Below are positions 21,727 through 33,755 of a DNA stretch of 64,000 nt, one piece after another (position 1 is the first letter of the stretch; each line of letters begins with the position of its first letter). Location of the stretch: the NCBI RefSeq assembly GCF_022458985.1, contig NC_061771.1:31821764-31885763 (forward strand). The letters run 5' to 3'. This stretch comes from Mugil cephalus (lineage: Eukaryota; Chordata; Actinopteri; Mugiliformes; Mugilidae). Position numbers and translations under genes: made by a program. Below the pieces are notes generated by a model. It searched no databases, was not told the DNA's origin, and was given only the letters and a program-made list of their open reading frames with translations.

Positions 21727-23565
21727 ATGCCTTTCGTGGAGCTGCGGACTAATTTGCCGGCCGGCGTCTTTTCTCCGGACGTCCTGAAGAAGCTGAGCTG
21801 CAGCGTAGCGGAGACTCTGCAGAAACCAGAGGACGTGAGTGAACTTATTCTGACATTGATCAAAGTCACACACTTTATCTTTTTACCTTCACGTCTGTCT
21901 GATCATTAACCCGACGTCATCACGTCCCACTGTGAGAACATGTGTCCACATCTGGAGTTAAAACGTGTCTCTGCCTTCCTTCCTTCCTTCCTTCCTTCCT
22001 TCCTTCCTTCCTTCCTTCCTTCCTTCCTTCCTTCCCTTCCCTCCTCTCCTCCTTCCTTCCTTCCTTCCTTGGGGATGAGTGTGGTTATGGTGCCGGCGCT
22101 TAAAGAATGAAAACATACGGACTTTGTCCAAAAACGATGTCTTTTTATTTATTTTTTTTTTAAGTTTTTTTGTGACGTGTAAGTTTAACAGAATTTAAAT
22201 AATATAAATACAACTAAATCTATTTCCAGATGCTCCGGCTTCCTCCCACCTCCAGACACGTGCTCATTAGGTTAATTGGTGACCCTTAATTGACCCAAGG
22301 TGTGAGTGTGAATGAATGGTTGTTTGTCTCTGTGTTAGCAGAGTGAGGGTAGGCAGTAGGAGACGATGAGATGAGAAAACTAAGGCTAAGAAATAACTGA
22401 ACCGATAATCGTCCTCTCACACATCCCCAAATAAACAGTTAAACAGTTCCCTGTGTCCTGTGTGTTTGAATGTGCAGCGCAGTTAGAGATTCAGTCCTGT
22501 CGCCTGCGTCCTCCACCATAAACCATCTCTAAAACATCCAGCCCTCTAATAACCTGTCACAGTTCTCCTAATAAACCAGTGTCGTGGGTCTGTCAGACAT
22601 CAGAGACGCTACGTTTCTGGTCCTTTAATAAAATGTTATGTGTGGTCAGATGTTGAATCTAATTCCAGGTGTTTGTTGCAAGTTGACCAGAACAGAAAAA
22701 CCTTTATTTGTCCCTCATAGGGGCAGAAAAGTAACAAGAATAAAGAGTGGACTGTGTAAAAAAAATAGGGTGATAAGTAGAATAGAATAAACAATCTACA
22801 AGTATTGGCATATATGTGTAAAAAGTAGTGAATTGCAACACAAAGTAAGAGGATTGCAACACAAAGTATTGTACGACCTAGAGTGTTGAATTGCACAACA
22901 GACAGCTGCTGCTGAACATGCACTGTACAGAGTAAGTAATAAACTGCAACAGCTGAAGTATTGAATGGCAACAGGAAGTAATTAACTGCAAACGGATAAA
23001 TAACAGACATGTCACAGGAAGAGTGAGGTAGTGAAATGATGAGAGTATTTAAACTTTGAGGAGAAGTGATATTTAACGTGTTATGAGTTCGTTGTGGAGC
23101 CAAACAGCAGCAGGAAGGAAAAACGTTTGTCCTCAGACATGTTGAAGGTTCACTTCCATCCATGCAGGAGAAATATTTATATTAATATATATTTAATATT
23201 TTGAATATTTATCTTTTGCACTGACGGGAGAGTTGTACCTCAATTTCGTTGTGCAATGTATATTGTTATATACTACCGTGCAATGACAATAAAGACTCTA
23301 ATCTAATCTAATCTAATCTAATCTAATCTAATTTAAATTAATCTAATTTAAAAACACTGACGTGATGTCACAGCGATAGAGCTAAGGACGCTAAGATAAT
23401 TAAAAACTCACTGGAACCAAATGAAGCACCCAGATCAGTCGGGTTACTACGTTAGCATCAGCACCGTTAGCATCAGCACCGTTAGCATCAGCACCGTTAG
23501 CATCATGGTACCTAGTATCTGGACCCTTCCCTATGTGACAGTCTGTCTATCTGGTTCCTAAATCT

Positions 23566-23607
<42 letters not shown>

Positions 23608-23860
23608 GACTTAGACTTAGACTTAGACAGACTTTAATGATCCACGAGGGAAATTACTTTGTCACTGTATCTTTGTTGCACATAAAAGTAAACAAAAGAA
23701 AAACAAAACAAAACAAAAAAAAGTAAAAAACACACGAAAGATAAATAAAATTAAATAAAACTAAAAATAGGCAGTGTCACCATAAAATGTACAGATTTAG
23801 CATTATGAAAGTGTCCAAGGTGATGTGGATGTTTGGCCAGTTGCAGTTATTATTGCATAG

Positions 23861-23893
<33 letters not shown>

Positions 23894-25687
23894 GTTGATA
23901 TAATTGGGACAGTGCTCATTAATCAACATTGTTAGTCGTCAGTGTAAATGTGCCGGACTTAGCACAATATGCTAATTTCCAGCTCTAGTCCCAAGACAGT
24001 TACACAACACAGACAGAGAAGACTTTAAAACAACAATCAGACAACAGACACTTACAGAACCAGACAGTATCAGAACAGACATGGGCTCATCAGATTATTT
24101 AGACTATGTGAGTACATGTGTGATTAATTGTTAAGGGTTTGAGGTTGTTTAAAACACATTTAAGGACATTTAAAACTTTGAAGACGAGACATGAATCCAT
24201 GAGGGTTTGGCAGCTCTCTACATGAAGAACATCGTACTTTTTTAGGACGTTGCAGTAATGAGAGGGAAGAGGTTTCCTGTCTGTCTTCTTAAACTGTATT
24301 AACGTTTGTTCCTCCAGAGGATGAACGTGGTGGTGAGTCCCGGGCTGCCGATGCTCATCGCCGGCTCTTCTTCTCCGTGTGTGATGCTCTCGGTTTCAGC
24401 CATCAGCGTGACGGACTCCGCCGACAAGAACAAGGTCCACAGCAACAAGATCTTTGAGTTCCTCACCAAGGAGCTGGGGCTGACTGAAGACAGGCGAGTT
24501 TCTGTTGTCGTTGTTTGTCTGCTGATTAGACTGAGGCTGTAAAATGATCACGTAGAGACAGATTCCACATCGATAGCCTCATAGCATAACTGGCTAAGTC
24601 ACATTTGAACGTTTCTTTGGGGAATACTAGTTCCCATCTCAATTCATGTCGCGACTCTGTTTAAAATATGTCTTATGTTTCCTGGGAGCAGTTTGTTTAT
24701 TCTCATTCTTATTGTTTGAACGTGAACCAGATCAGTGGCTGTCAGTGTGTTTGATTTTATGAATGAATGGTTCATGTGAATTCTCTTTACGACTCTTTTT
24801 CTGCAGCATTGACAGTGGTTGTAGTTTATATTTATATGTGTTGGTTCAAATCTCTGCACGGCAACTTATAGAGTACAAAGAACAGGAAGGAAAGGAAGGG
24901 AAGGAAGGAAAGGAAGTGAAGGAAGGAAGGAAGGAAGGAAGGAAGGAAGGAATGGAAGAAGACAGACAAAAATAAACTGACGTTTATCTCTGAGTTTCTG
25001 CTGTGAACTGGTGAACTTATCTTCTTCAGGCTATGATCATCATTTAATGGGACGACCAAAGACAATAATCACCAAGAAACAGCTTCAATTCAACATTGGG
25101 TTGAATAGAAAAATGAAATAAATACATGCAATAATATCCCTCTGTTGTAATGTGCATATTAACTTGAGGTTATTTACAGGCACATTGTGTCATTTTAATC
25201 TTTTAAACAATCACAAAAAAAGATTAACTGCACATTAACGCTGCATCATATCAAGTAACTTCAATAAAAGAAATATTCATGTTCCTAACATTTTCAGAAT
25301 GATCATGTCTGCAGAGCCCAGATAATTCCACCAGGGGGCAGGTTTCCCATTTCTACGTCTTTCGTTCAGTTTGGACACGACTATGTTTATATTTCTGCAG
25401 AAAATCTACTATTTAAAATATTTGTTCTAGCTCACTAGGTGGCGCTGCAGATCTCATGAATCAATTCAGAATCATTCACAGATACTTGAAACTATTTTAT
25501 TTAAAACTAATGTTGTCATTTGGTTTTCCAGAGATTTCTACCAGGAAGATGCAGGAAAGGGTGTGTGTTAAATGAATCCATTTGCTGCTAAATCCATCCA
25601 TCTTTATTTTACAGGATTGTTATTCAGTTCCACGCTCTGGAGCCTCACCAGGTTGGGAAGAAGGGAACCGTCATGAGCTTCCTGTGA
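21727..25687 (+). CDS. ddt: D-dopachrome tautomerase (MIF family)
   Basis: Three exons, 21727-21834, 24318-24493 and 25615-25687, encode exactly 118 residues, the usual DDT length. The protein begins MPFVELRTNLPAGVF; after Met removal Pro1 is the catalytic base of the MIF superfamily, and the KPED/R motif places the conserved active-site lysine. The middle IFEFLTKELGLTEDRI and the ending GKKGTVMSFL match DDT better than MIF (115 residues). It is a cytosolic and secreted homotrimer that tautomerises D-dopachrome and acts as the cytokine MIF-2. Intron 1 is phase 0 GT-AG. Intron 2 begins GACAG/GCGAGT, a GC-AG intron; only this donor joins correctly to GATTGTTATT. A (GAA)n run follows the stop in the 3' UTR, and AATAAA lies near 25977. 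Intron 1 holds a (CCTT)n tract and intron 2 a (GGAA)n tract. Confidence 0.96.
21974..22070 (+). repeat. (CCTT)n microsatellite in ddt intron 1
   Basis: About 24 CCTT units, interrupted once near 22034-22050. It is the reverse complement of the (GGAA)n tract in intron 2. Confidence 0.97.
22236..22380 (+). repeat. Common teleost interspersed repeat, 3' half
   Basis: CCGGCTTCCTCCCACCTCC, then TTAGGTTAATTGGTGACCC and GTGAGTGTGAATGAATGG, is recognisable as a very common fish repeat whose 5' half (with a tRNA-like B box) appears at 58235-58330. It may be a SINE or a LINE tail. Confidence 0.55.
22675..23345 (+). repeat. LINE 3' tail remnants with (TAATC)n end
   Basis: Near 23225-23300 it reads CAATTTCGTTGTGCAATG and CAATGACAATAAAGACTC and ends in (TAATC)n, the usual tail of fish CR1/L2/Rex-type LINEs. 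The preceding AAGTAGTGAATTGCAACAC block is a low-grade internal repeat. No reverse transcriptase remains. Confidence 0.6.
23460..23511 (+). repeat. 15-bp tandem repeat
   Basis: Three and a half copies of TTAGCATCAGCACCG in ddt intron 1, nearly perfect. Confidence 0.9.
23566..23900 (-). repeat. (ATT)n microsatellites flanking a minus-strand LINE tail scrap
   Basis: (ATT)n blocks at about 23568-23607 and 23868-23893 bracket GACTTTAATGATCCACGAGG and related text, a reversed LINE 3' end. Confidence 0.65.
24885..24955 (+). repeat. (GGAA)n microsatellite in ddt intron 2
   Basis: About 16 GGAA or GGAAA units. It is complementary to the (CCTT)n tract at 21974-22070. Confidence 0.97.
25328..25445 (+). 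promoter_or_regulatory. Two CTCF-type motifs in ddt intron 2
   Basis: CCACCAGGGGGCAG at 25328-25341 and TCACTAGGTGGCGC at 25432-25445 fit the CTCF core, in the same orientation, 90 bases apart. Confidence 0.5.
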
Positions 25688-25989
25688 AGCCTAGAAGACG
25701 AAGAGAAAGAAGAAGAAGAAGAAGAAGAAGACTTGGCTAAAGAGTCGGTTCACTTGTCACTTCATGTGTTTTCATCTCGTATTAGTTCCCGCTCACTGTG
25801 AATCAGAATGATGATTAGACCCATCACCGCTCCCACCTGGGTCAGACCACACTGGGACCACATGAAGGAAAAAGATCTTCTTTTTATTTTCTAATATTTT
25901 CCCCTCATGTATTAATCTTTAAGGATTTATATTTTAAATGACTAATTATTAAAATATCTAAGATTGGAAGTGGATCAAATAAAGATAGT

Positions 25990-28130
25990 TTGATTATATT
26001 TGTGTTTGTCTTTCTTTACTTTTAAACTGTAGTGATTATAGGATAAATACGATATAGGATATAGTGATAAAGTGATTATAGGACATATAAGATTTTAGTG
26101 TTGGATCCTGTTTGGTTACAACAGAAATCTTAGTATAACTTTGCATATTGTATGATGACATTTACATATTTTAATTAATTAAATTATAAAAATCACCATT
26201 GTGGCAGAAATAAAAATACACTGAATGCACAATTATTAGGCAAGTTGCATTTTTGATGATTCATTTTATTTTTTAACAATTACAGTGTTCTTGCTCAATC
26301 CAAGATGTTAAAAATGAAGCTCTAACCTAAATATTTAAGAACGTAGAAGTCGGGTGTTGTCTTTCTTAAGAGAATATGTCAGTGTGCACAAATATTAGGC
26401 AACTGAATGAAAAAACAAATGTTTTCCCGTCTCATTTGTTTATTTTCTTCAGTTTAAGTTTAAATAATGAACAAATAAGTGAAAATTTACAAATAAACAT
26501 TCCTAACTTTTCCAAAAACAATAACCAGTGACCAACATAGCAATAACAACCAACGTTCTATTCAATAACTGTCACAGGCCTTCCATCCATGGAGTCTAAT
26601 TTTTGTATTTGTATCAACCACAGCTCCCCAGACACTGTTCAGAGAGCTCTACTGTTTTCCTTCAGGATAAATCTCCCATTTAAGGCTTTTACCGGCGAGA
26701 CATGTAGCGATGGAGCATTGTCCTGCATAAAAGTCATGGTCTTCTTGAAAGATGTAGGATTTTTTCTGGAGCACTCCTTGAAGAAAGCGTCATGTAAAAA
26801 ACTGGCAGTAGTTCTGGGAGTTGATTTTATGTCATTTTAAGTCTCTTTAACCCAAAAAGGTCCAACTAGCTCATGTTTAATGATACCAGCCCATACCAGA
26901 ACGCCTCCTCTACCTTGCTGGCATCTGAATCGAAGTGGAGGTTTGTGCCTGATCTGGTCCATCAAGATTCACTCTCATTTCATCTGCCCATAAATTCTTT
27001 AAAAAATCTGTCTTCAGGTATTTCTTGTGCCAGTCTTTACATATTGTTTGAACTATACTGGAAATATGGAATGCATAACTGCACTGTAAAACCGAACAGT
27101 AAAAGTATGTTAAAAGGATTAAGTTGTCTTAACTCAGAACTTTGAAAAGGTTAATTCACTGCTAATTTTTTAAGTTATCTTAACGGATTTTCAATTTTAA
27201 GAGCACAATACTCAAAAACTTTAATTCTGTTTTGTCAATGAACTCAAATAGTTTGAAACCGTGAGAGTATAATTCAGATATATTTGTATGAAAAGTCATC
27301 TTTGTTGTGGGAACTTTGCTCCCAGACTGCTACCAGGGACGACTTCTAGAGTTAATTCCGTTGTGGCTTGTTTTTCAACTGAGTGATATAAATTTTACTT
27401 TCTCTTTTTCCCTTTTGAGCGCTCCTCTCTGGTAAGTTGACGTTCTTTGTTGTTTTATCTCAGTTTTTAGCTAATTATTTGTTGTGTTTTTTTTGTTTGT
27501 TTGTTTTTTTGCATAAAAACAATTATTTCATCCTTTTGAATTTAATGTGTTGAGCTAAGTTAGTGTAATTATTGCCTCTACACTGACATAAGTGCAAAAG
27601 TGATTTAAAAAAAGTAGAAAGCAGTATCCTTATTTATTAGTAATGACTTTATAACTCAAAGTGGAATGTTAACGTTAGTGTGGTAAGTTTTACTTAATAA
27701 AGACTGAGTTACATCTAATTTTGTTAATGTGTTTTTGACTCCCCCCCCCCCCCAAAAAAACATAAAAAACGTATTTATTGCGACTCGATCACAAATCTGT
27801 GCAATAAGTGCAACTATCTTCTACACATATGTGCCCTTATACACGTGCCCTTGTGAGGAACACAGTAGATATACTTTTGATTTCAGTGCTCTCCCTCTGT
27901 GTTTTAGTGAAGCCTGGTGAAAGTCCATCATATCAAACATCATGTTATAATCAAACTAATGAAATTATGATCAGACATATCATTGTAACCGATATAACAT
28001 TATAATCAAACATGACATCATTGTCATCTGCTTATGTTTTTCATTTATCTTCTTCGTAGCGTATCACAGGCTTTAAAATGACACTACACCACACTTTTAC
28101 ACAAAGAACACACAATTTTTTTTTATGACA
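25990..28130. other. Spacer between ddt and the lectin array
   Basis: It holds a broken mariner-type transposon (26219-27045), a block starting CACTGTAAAA (27083 on) that looks like the end of another DNA element, and a run of about 15 C (27739-27753). No exon is supported. Confidence 0.55.
26219..27045 (-). mobile_element. Tc1/mariner-type DNA transposon, broken
   Basis: The left end CACTGAATGCACAATTATTAGGCAAG is recognisable by its core CACAATTATTAGGCAAG as the terminal repeat of a widespread vertebrate mariner-like element. On the minus strand the region around 26705-26735 encodes MTFMQDNAPS, the second catalytic Asp motif. Further on, a decayed MRVNLDGPDQ stretch (26945-26980) is the usual upstream part. 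The 5' part of the transposase and the right end are missing, and several frame breaks are present. Confidence 0.8.
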
Positions 28131-28402
28131 TGTATTTTATTTTTGTTTCTGTAGAACAGGTGTATCAAAAAAGGAAATGAAAAAGACAATCATCATTCAG
28201 CTTCTTTATAAGTCTGATTTCAGAGGAAAGTAGTATCAACAAAAAGTTACTTCAACTTCAGTTGAAGATAAACAGCATCAATTAAAGACACTGCTGGGAG
28301 GAGAGTCCCGTCCCGTCTAAAATCTAAACATGGTTTAAATGAAAACACTGAAAATGTGAAGCATCATATTCCAGAGACTGTGAAGTCCTGATGTTTGATG
28401 GT

Positions 28403-31299
28403 TCAGCAGGTGTCTGTTTTCTTCACACAGATGTACGGAAGTGAAGTAGTGCATACAGCATTGGTCCAGCCCCCTGCAAGAGAAAATATTGGTTCATTAA
28501 GTCGGACGTATGAAATGACAGAAAATAAAACCCTGAATTTGCCCATTTGAACAAAAACCCAAAACATCTCAAACATCTGTTGGATTCTTCTCTTCTCATA
28601 GTATTTTGACTTTTAGTGGAATAAAATTACAATTTTTATCTTTATTATCTCTGCAATTATTCGGTATTTATTTATTTTTACATAATATTCATTATTAGAG
28701 TATGTAGGAAGTTAAATCTTTCTCTTAGAGCTGTAGTAGCTTTGATATAAAATCAACAAACAAGATAAAACTTTGATCAAGTATTACATTTTAATTATTT
28801 GTTGTGTCCATTTCAAATTTATTTGTGCATTTAAATAGATGCTTTACAAAAATGTACTGTTATTTTCTGTGTTCAGGCTTTTGATTTCATGCAAGCATCC
28901 ATACAAGTAGTCACCTCAGGTAAAATAAATAAATAGATTAATAAATCTAACGGGATCTGTGTTAAATGAGAGAGAGAAATGTTTTGTCTCACCTGTGGTT
29001 CTCAGGTAGATACACGGGTAAGAAGTGACTGAGTTTTGTGAATACCAGTTGGAGTAGCTGAAAGTACTCTGGTCCAACCATCTCCAGCCCTGGACATCAC
29101 GTATAAAAAGAAGATGTTAAATAGAAATGTGAGGGTCTTCAATAGTTATATTATTAACTAATTAAATGAAGAAATATTATACATGTTCAAGAAAATGTGA
29201 CAATGTTAAATATCTGTGAGGTGAACCTCTAGGATTAGAAGTTAATTTAAGGTTAAATCTGTTCACAACCTTCTCTTTGAACAACAAAGACACTGCTCTC
29301 TGTACAAAAAGAACATTTGGGACAATGTTTAGTGGACAGATGAGACCAGAGTAGAATAGCTTGGATTAAATGTTTGGGCAACGTCATGTTTAGAGATGAA
29401 CTAACACTGAAACATGGGGGCGCTAATGTCCTGATTTGGACCTGTTCTGCTGCATCTGTTTATCATTGATGGACCAATGAACTGTGAATTCTACCAGTGA
29501 ACTCTAAAAGAAAATGTCAGGACATGAGTCCATGAGCTGAATGTGAAGAGAAACTGGGTCATGGAGGAAGACAAGGAGCCCAAGAACACCAGTGGTTCTC
29601 CAGAAGAACCAGATGAATGTTTAGGAACAAGTCAATTCCTGACCTTCATCCAATAGAAATGTTGTAGCATCAGTTGATGAGAGGAAACCACCAACATCTC
29701 ACAACTCAACTGGTTCTGTTCTGAATGGGATCAGATTCCTCCAAATGATCAGCTGTTACCACAAACATTTAGTCTAAAGGAGCTCACAGACTCACACACT
29801 GGACACAAGGGCTCACTGATTTTAACACCTCACAGAAACTAAAAGATTTTCTTCAATAAATACACAAGTATAATATTTCTGTTTCATGTGTTTGATCAGG
29901 TTCATTGTCAACTTTTAGGAATCGTGAGAAAATCTATTGACGTTTTGAGTCATTTTTATATAGAAATGTAGAAATTCTGTGTGTGGTTTAATAACCTGGA
30001 AGTAGAATCCTCCCATCCAGGCAGTAGTATATCCTGATCTTCTGGTGAGATCCTGCAGGAAACTGTAATCGAACAGGTCATGGGCCGAAGCCAAAGAGGC
30101 CCCGTAACTGGCACAGTTGGTCTTTGAGGGAGACACAAAAATGTTGTGTTAATATAACAAAATTTATTGCACAAAGTAAAAGCTGAAAGTGTTTCTCTGA
30201 GTATCAAATGTAAATCACCACAGCACTGGTCCAGGATGTGCTGGAGGCCACAAACAGATAGCAATCACTCTTGTATCTGACCCAACCAGAGGGACATGAG
30301 AAGAACCGTGCTGTGGAGACGAGACACGAGCAGAAAATAGATTCATTTGATGTGAATATGTCGAATAGAAAAACATAATAACCAGTTTCATCTAAGACAA
30401 CAAACCTTGGGCTGGTGAGGCCACCTCCCCAGCAGAAACCTCCACAGATTCTTTAACTAAAAGAAGAAAAACCCCATGTTACATTATAATCACACTCTTC
30501 ACACTAATATGGAGGATATAACAAGTCAAAATATGTTTTTACCTTCAGGAACGAAACCTGCAGCTTCATTTTCTACCACTGAGACAAAAACAGAGAAACA
30601 AACAGTTTATATTTACCAAGGAAACCTCTGCAACATAGGTAGAAAATCACAGAAACATATCTAAATCTGGATCATTAACAACTTTACAACATGAATGTAC
30701 TGCATTATAATTCATAAACTATGAAGTAATTATAGTATGATTCAATAAAGAAAATCTGTTTAATGTAGACTTTTCAAAATTAGCAATGGAAAATGGCCAA
30801 CAAAGGCCTGACACTGAGTGAAACAACACACAACAAAGAAACATAGAAACAAAAACAAACAAACAAACAAAAAATACAATCTGTTCAAAAAGTTGAAGCA
30901 CTTTTATGCACAGTTGTTTCACGTGTGAACTCAACTTACACTTGTTGTCTTCTTGCAGCTCCTGTGGTGAAGCTTCAGCAGCGCCAACTAAGATATTATC
31001 ATTATTATCATCATTATTATTATTACACAAAACCAAGTATCCACACACAACTACATTAGAAAAAAAATGTTCACAGAGGACTTTTTGTTTATCAAATGAA
31101 AACTATGGACATTTCATTGGGGATGATATTTATTATTAACTTGACACAACATTTTTGACACAGGAAAACCTATTAAAGCTTATAATCCTGCCATGCACAG
31201 CAGCAAACTGTACAAGTGAAGAGAAATGTTCTGACCTTCTTCAGCCGTGGCCACAAGAACACAACCAAGCAAAACAGACATGATCAGGAGAGCCTTCAT
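28403..31299 (-). CDS. Secreted C-type-lectin-like protein, lectin gene A
   Basis: Eight coding exons: 31299-31236, 30987-30940, 30578-30543, 30456-30406, 30310-30219, 30121-29996, 29089-28993 and 28473-28403; 585 bases, 194 residues. A signal peptide (MKALLIMSVLLGCVLVATA) is followed by a 45-residue acidic stalk from three small phase 1-1 exons (48, 36 and 51 bases). A long-form C-type-lectin domain follows with six canonical cysteines (SCPSGW, DCYLF, NCASYG, PCIYL, VCTTS, ICVKK) and WMGG in place of WIGG. No EPN/QPD or WND motif is present, so classic calcium-dependent sugar binding is doubtful. An extra Cys is the last residue. A noncoding first exon ends at 31713, exon 2 starts at 31351, a TATTTAAA box lies at 31784-31791 and a polyadenylation signal at 28141-28136. 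Nearest families are fish ladderlectin and type-2-ice-structuring-like lectins. Confidence 0.87.
29230..29985 (-). mobile_element. Degenerate Tc1-like transposon in lectin gene A (intron between exons of 29996 and 29089)
   Basis: It has the same landmarks as 37880-38640 and 46990-47740, including AACATGGGGGCGCTAATG and GGACCAATGAACTGTG. The transposase frame is destroyed. Presence at the same place in genes A, B and C means it was there before they duplicated. Confidence 0.8.
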
Positions 31300-31783
31300 G
31301 ATGAAGATGATGATGATGGTGAGGATGGAGAATAGTGGCGATGCTTTATGTCTGGTGGGAAACAAAAATGACACAGAACACAATCTATTAGCATGTATTT
31401 ATATAGCATCAATAACGATAGAAATCTATCCAGTTCTCCAGCAGCTTAGACCTATAGCAGCATAAATAAGGGATGGTTGAGCTTCAACTGAGCCAGAACC
31501 AACAATAAGACTGTTTTAAAAGGTTAAAAGTAGAGATGGTGTCTACCTCCTGAACATAATCTGGGAGCTGGTTCCTCAGGAGAGGGTCCTGGTAGCTGAA
31601 ATATCTACCTCCTATTTAGAAACTCTAGGAACCACAAATAAGCTGGAACCTTGAGGGAAGCTAGGCCTTTCTAAAGTCTAAGAAGGAGAAAGAACAATAG
31701 CAGGTGTCTTACCTGGGAGTCAAGATAGAGATGTTCAGGCTTCAGTTGTTTGATGAAGTGTCAATGAGGAGGCTGCGCCGTCC

Positions 31784-31791
31784 TTTAAATA
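31784..31791 (-). promoter_or_regulatory. TATA box of lectin gene A
   Basis: TATTTAAA on the minus strand sits in a block (ATTATTTACCTGCC...GACGG) conserved upstream of all four lectin copies, about 30 bases before the noncoding first exon. Confidence 0.7.
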
Positions 31792-32084
31792 CATCGGGCA
31801 GGTAAATAATTCCCTTTGACCAGACCTTGAAAGACTTTGTTTACCATGTTTTACTCCTCAAATAGATAATATATAAATGCTTCCTCAGGCCAATGAGGAA
31901 ATACTGATGGACTTTAATGATATGTTTTGTGATAACACTGGTAATATATATCTTCCAATAAACAACTGAACCGACAGTTTAATTTTTATGATACAATCAT
32001 ACCCAAGTTTAGTTCAAAGATAGTTTTTGATAGTGTTTTGTTGCATGAACAACTGTTCTGATTCATCAGATCGCACCTGTCGCA

Positions 32085-32365
32085 AAATCAGAATTACTCC
32101 ATTGATCCCAGGGGAAAATTACTTTTCTTTACAGCTGCTCCTACTCAGAGTTTACGTGTTAAGAACAAACAGCAATGCAGTTAATAAGAATATGTAAGAA
32201 TAAATAGACAATTAAAGTAAGAACAAACACATCAATGTAAAAAATATAAAGAATATATATAACAATATGCACAAGCATAAGTGAACCTGTGTTGTTGCTT
32301 TATACTAACATTGATTACGGGGTATTACACAGTTATTGCACAGAAATTGTTGCACATGGTGAGTC
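32085..32365 (-). repeat. LINE 3' tail remnant
   Basis: Reversed, it reads TTCCCCTGGGATCAATGGAGTAATTCTG followed upstream by poly-A-rich text with TGCACAATTTCTGTGCAATAACTGTG-like blocks; key cores are CCCCTGGGATCAATGGAG and GTGCAATAACTGTG. A matching piece near 34975-35075 is the inverted counterpart beside gene B. Confidence 0.55.
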
Positions 32366-32477
32366 CAGAGTCCACTAGGCGACTCTGGCCCTGTACAGAG
32401 CGTAAGTGTTCTTTCGTATCCCCAACCAGCACTTGAGATCTGATCTCAGTTGTGTAAATAAGCAGCAGCGCCACCAT

Positions 32478-32985
32478 TTGGTCAGTGGAATATTGTATCA
32501 GCTGCTGTGTCTAATGGATCTCTACCTGCTACTGGATCAGAACATGAACACATGGTTGTTGACTTGGAGACATGATCCAGGTTTAGGAACCAGATCGAAG
32601 GCCCTTCTTTATTTCAGAGACAAAGACTCAGAATAGGCCTGAACCCTGGAAGTTTCTTCCATCCCCAGAGTAACCAGGTCTGGCGAGAAAGAAATATCTC
32701 TGAATAATGAATCATTTGATGAGTTGATTCTAGTTTAAATTAGTTTCTTGTTTAGTTTGGTTCTCAGCTTTTAAAAGGCTCATTACTAATGAACAGACAT
32801 CACTTATTCAGGTGAATGAGTTCAACTCATCTTCTGGTCAGTAGCTGGTCTGGGACCGGGACTCATTTTGTGTTCATACTAGCCAAAGGAATGAGGTCAA
32901 TTGTGTCCCAGACCATCTCCACATGTGGAGCGACTATGGAAACTCTCCTAGAATTAATGTTTATGTGAAGGTCTGAAAAGAGCCT
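32478..32985. repeat. Unclassified interspersed repeat, copy 2
   Basis: The reverse complement of the repeat at 2573-3160, with shared blocks around TGGATCTCTACC, GAGACAAAGACTCAG and CTGGTCAGTAGCTGGTC. No coding potential or terminal repeat was recognised. Confidence 0.65.
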
Positions 32986-33755
32986 CCAGTTCTCCGCTCT
33001 ACTGTTTACAGTTGATACAATGAGGTGATAAGTCACTCAGTTTCCATGAGGTTGATGATAAGAAGGAATAAACAGCAAAGTCATGTTTGAAGTGCTGACA
33101 TCACTGTCACGTTTTATGAGATTTGAACTTTCATTTACTCTATTTGTTGTTATGTCTTCGAGGAAAACAAATCACTGGAATGAGAGGCAATAATTAACCG
33201 TTTATGACCGTTCACCAGAGGTGAAAAGGACGACTTATATGTGTGTCAATAAAAGTTCTTTTGCAATAGCATCCCACAAAAGAGGTTGCAGTGGCACTTT
33301 TGGTTTGAAGAGTCTAGTGGGTCCATGCAGAAAAACCTTATAATGCAATCCACAATCAATATAACAGTAAAACATGTGAGAGGGGACCACAGCACATGAC
33401 AAGAAGCAAGCGACAACTGAATAAAAAAAATAAGATAAGATAATATGTTTGGGAAACTCAAATGTTACACCAGCACAAGTCAAGAAAAGAACATTGACCA
33501 TGAAAGAAAGTACATAGGACACAGAGAGCAGGCAGCAAAAAATACATTAAATAGGACAAATACAACAGTCAACAAAAAGAGAAAAGAACAAAGTAACAAG
33601 TTGTAGATAACATGAAGACAAAAAATATTCTATGTATTGGCTCAGTGAGGCTATATGTGTGCTGTGTGCTGTTGCATAAAAGAGCATCTGAAGCGTTTAG
33701 GAAGATCCTCTGGCTGATTGAGCTGCACATGAGCTACAGCTCGTCTTGCAGAGGG

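Noticed and set aside
22636-23163. Minus-strand 175-codon frame in ddt intron 1
   Set aside because: Low-complexity hydrophobic translation of LINE-tail and AAGTAGTGAATTGCAACA-type repeats; no start context, splice sites or domain.
24763-25065. Frames over the GGAA tract in ddt intron 2
   Set aside because: Translation of a microsatellite.
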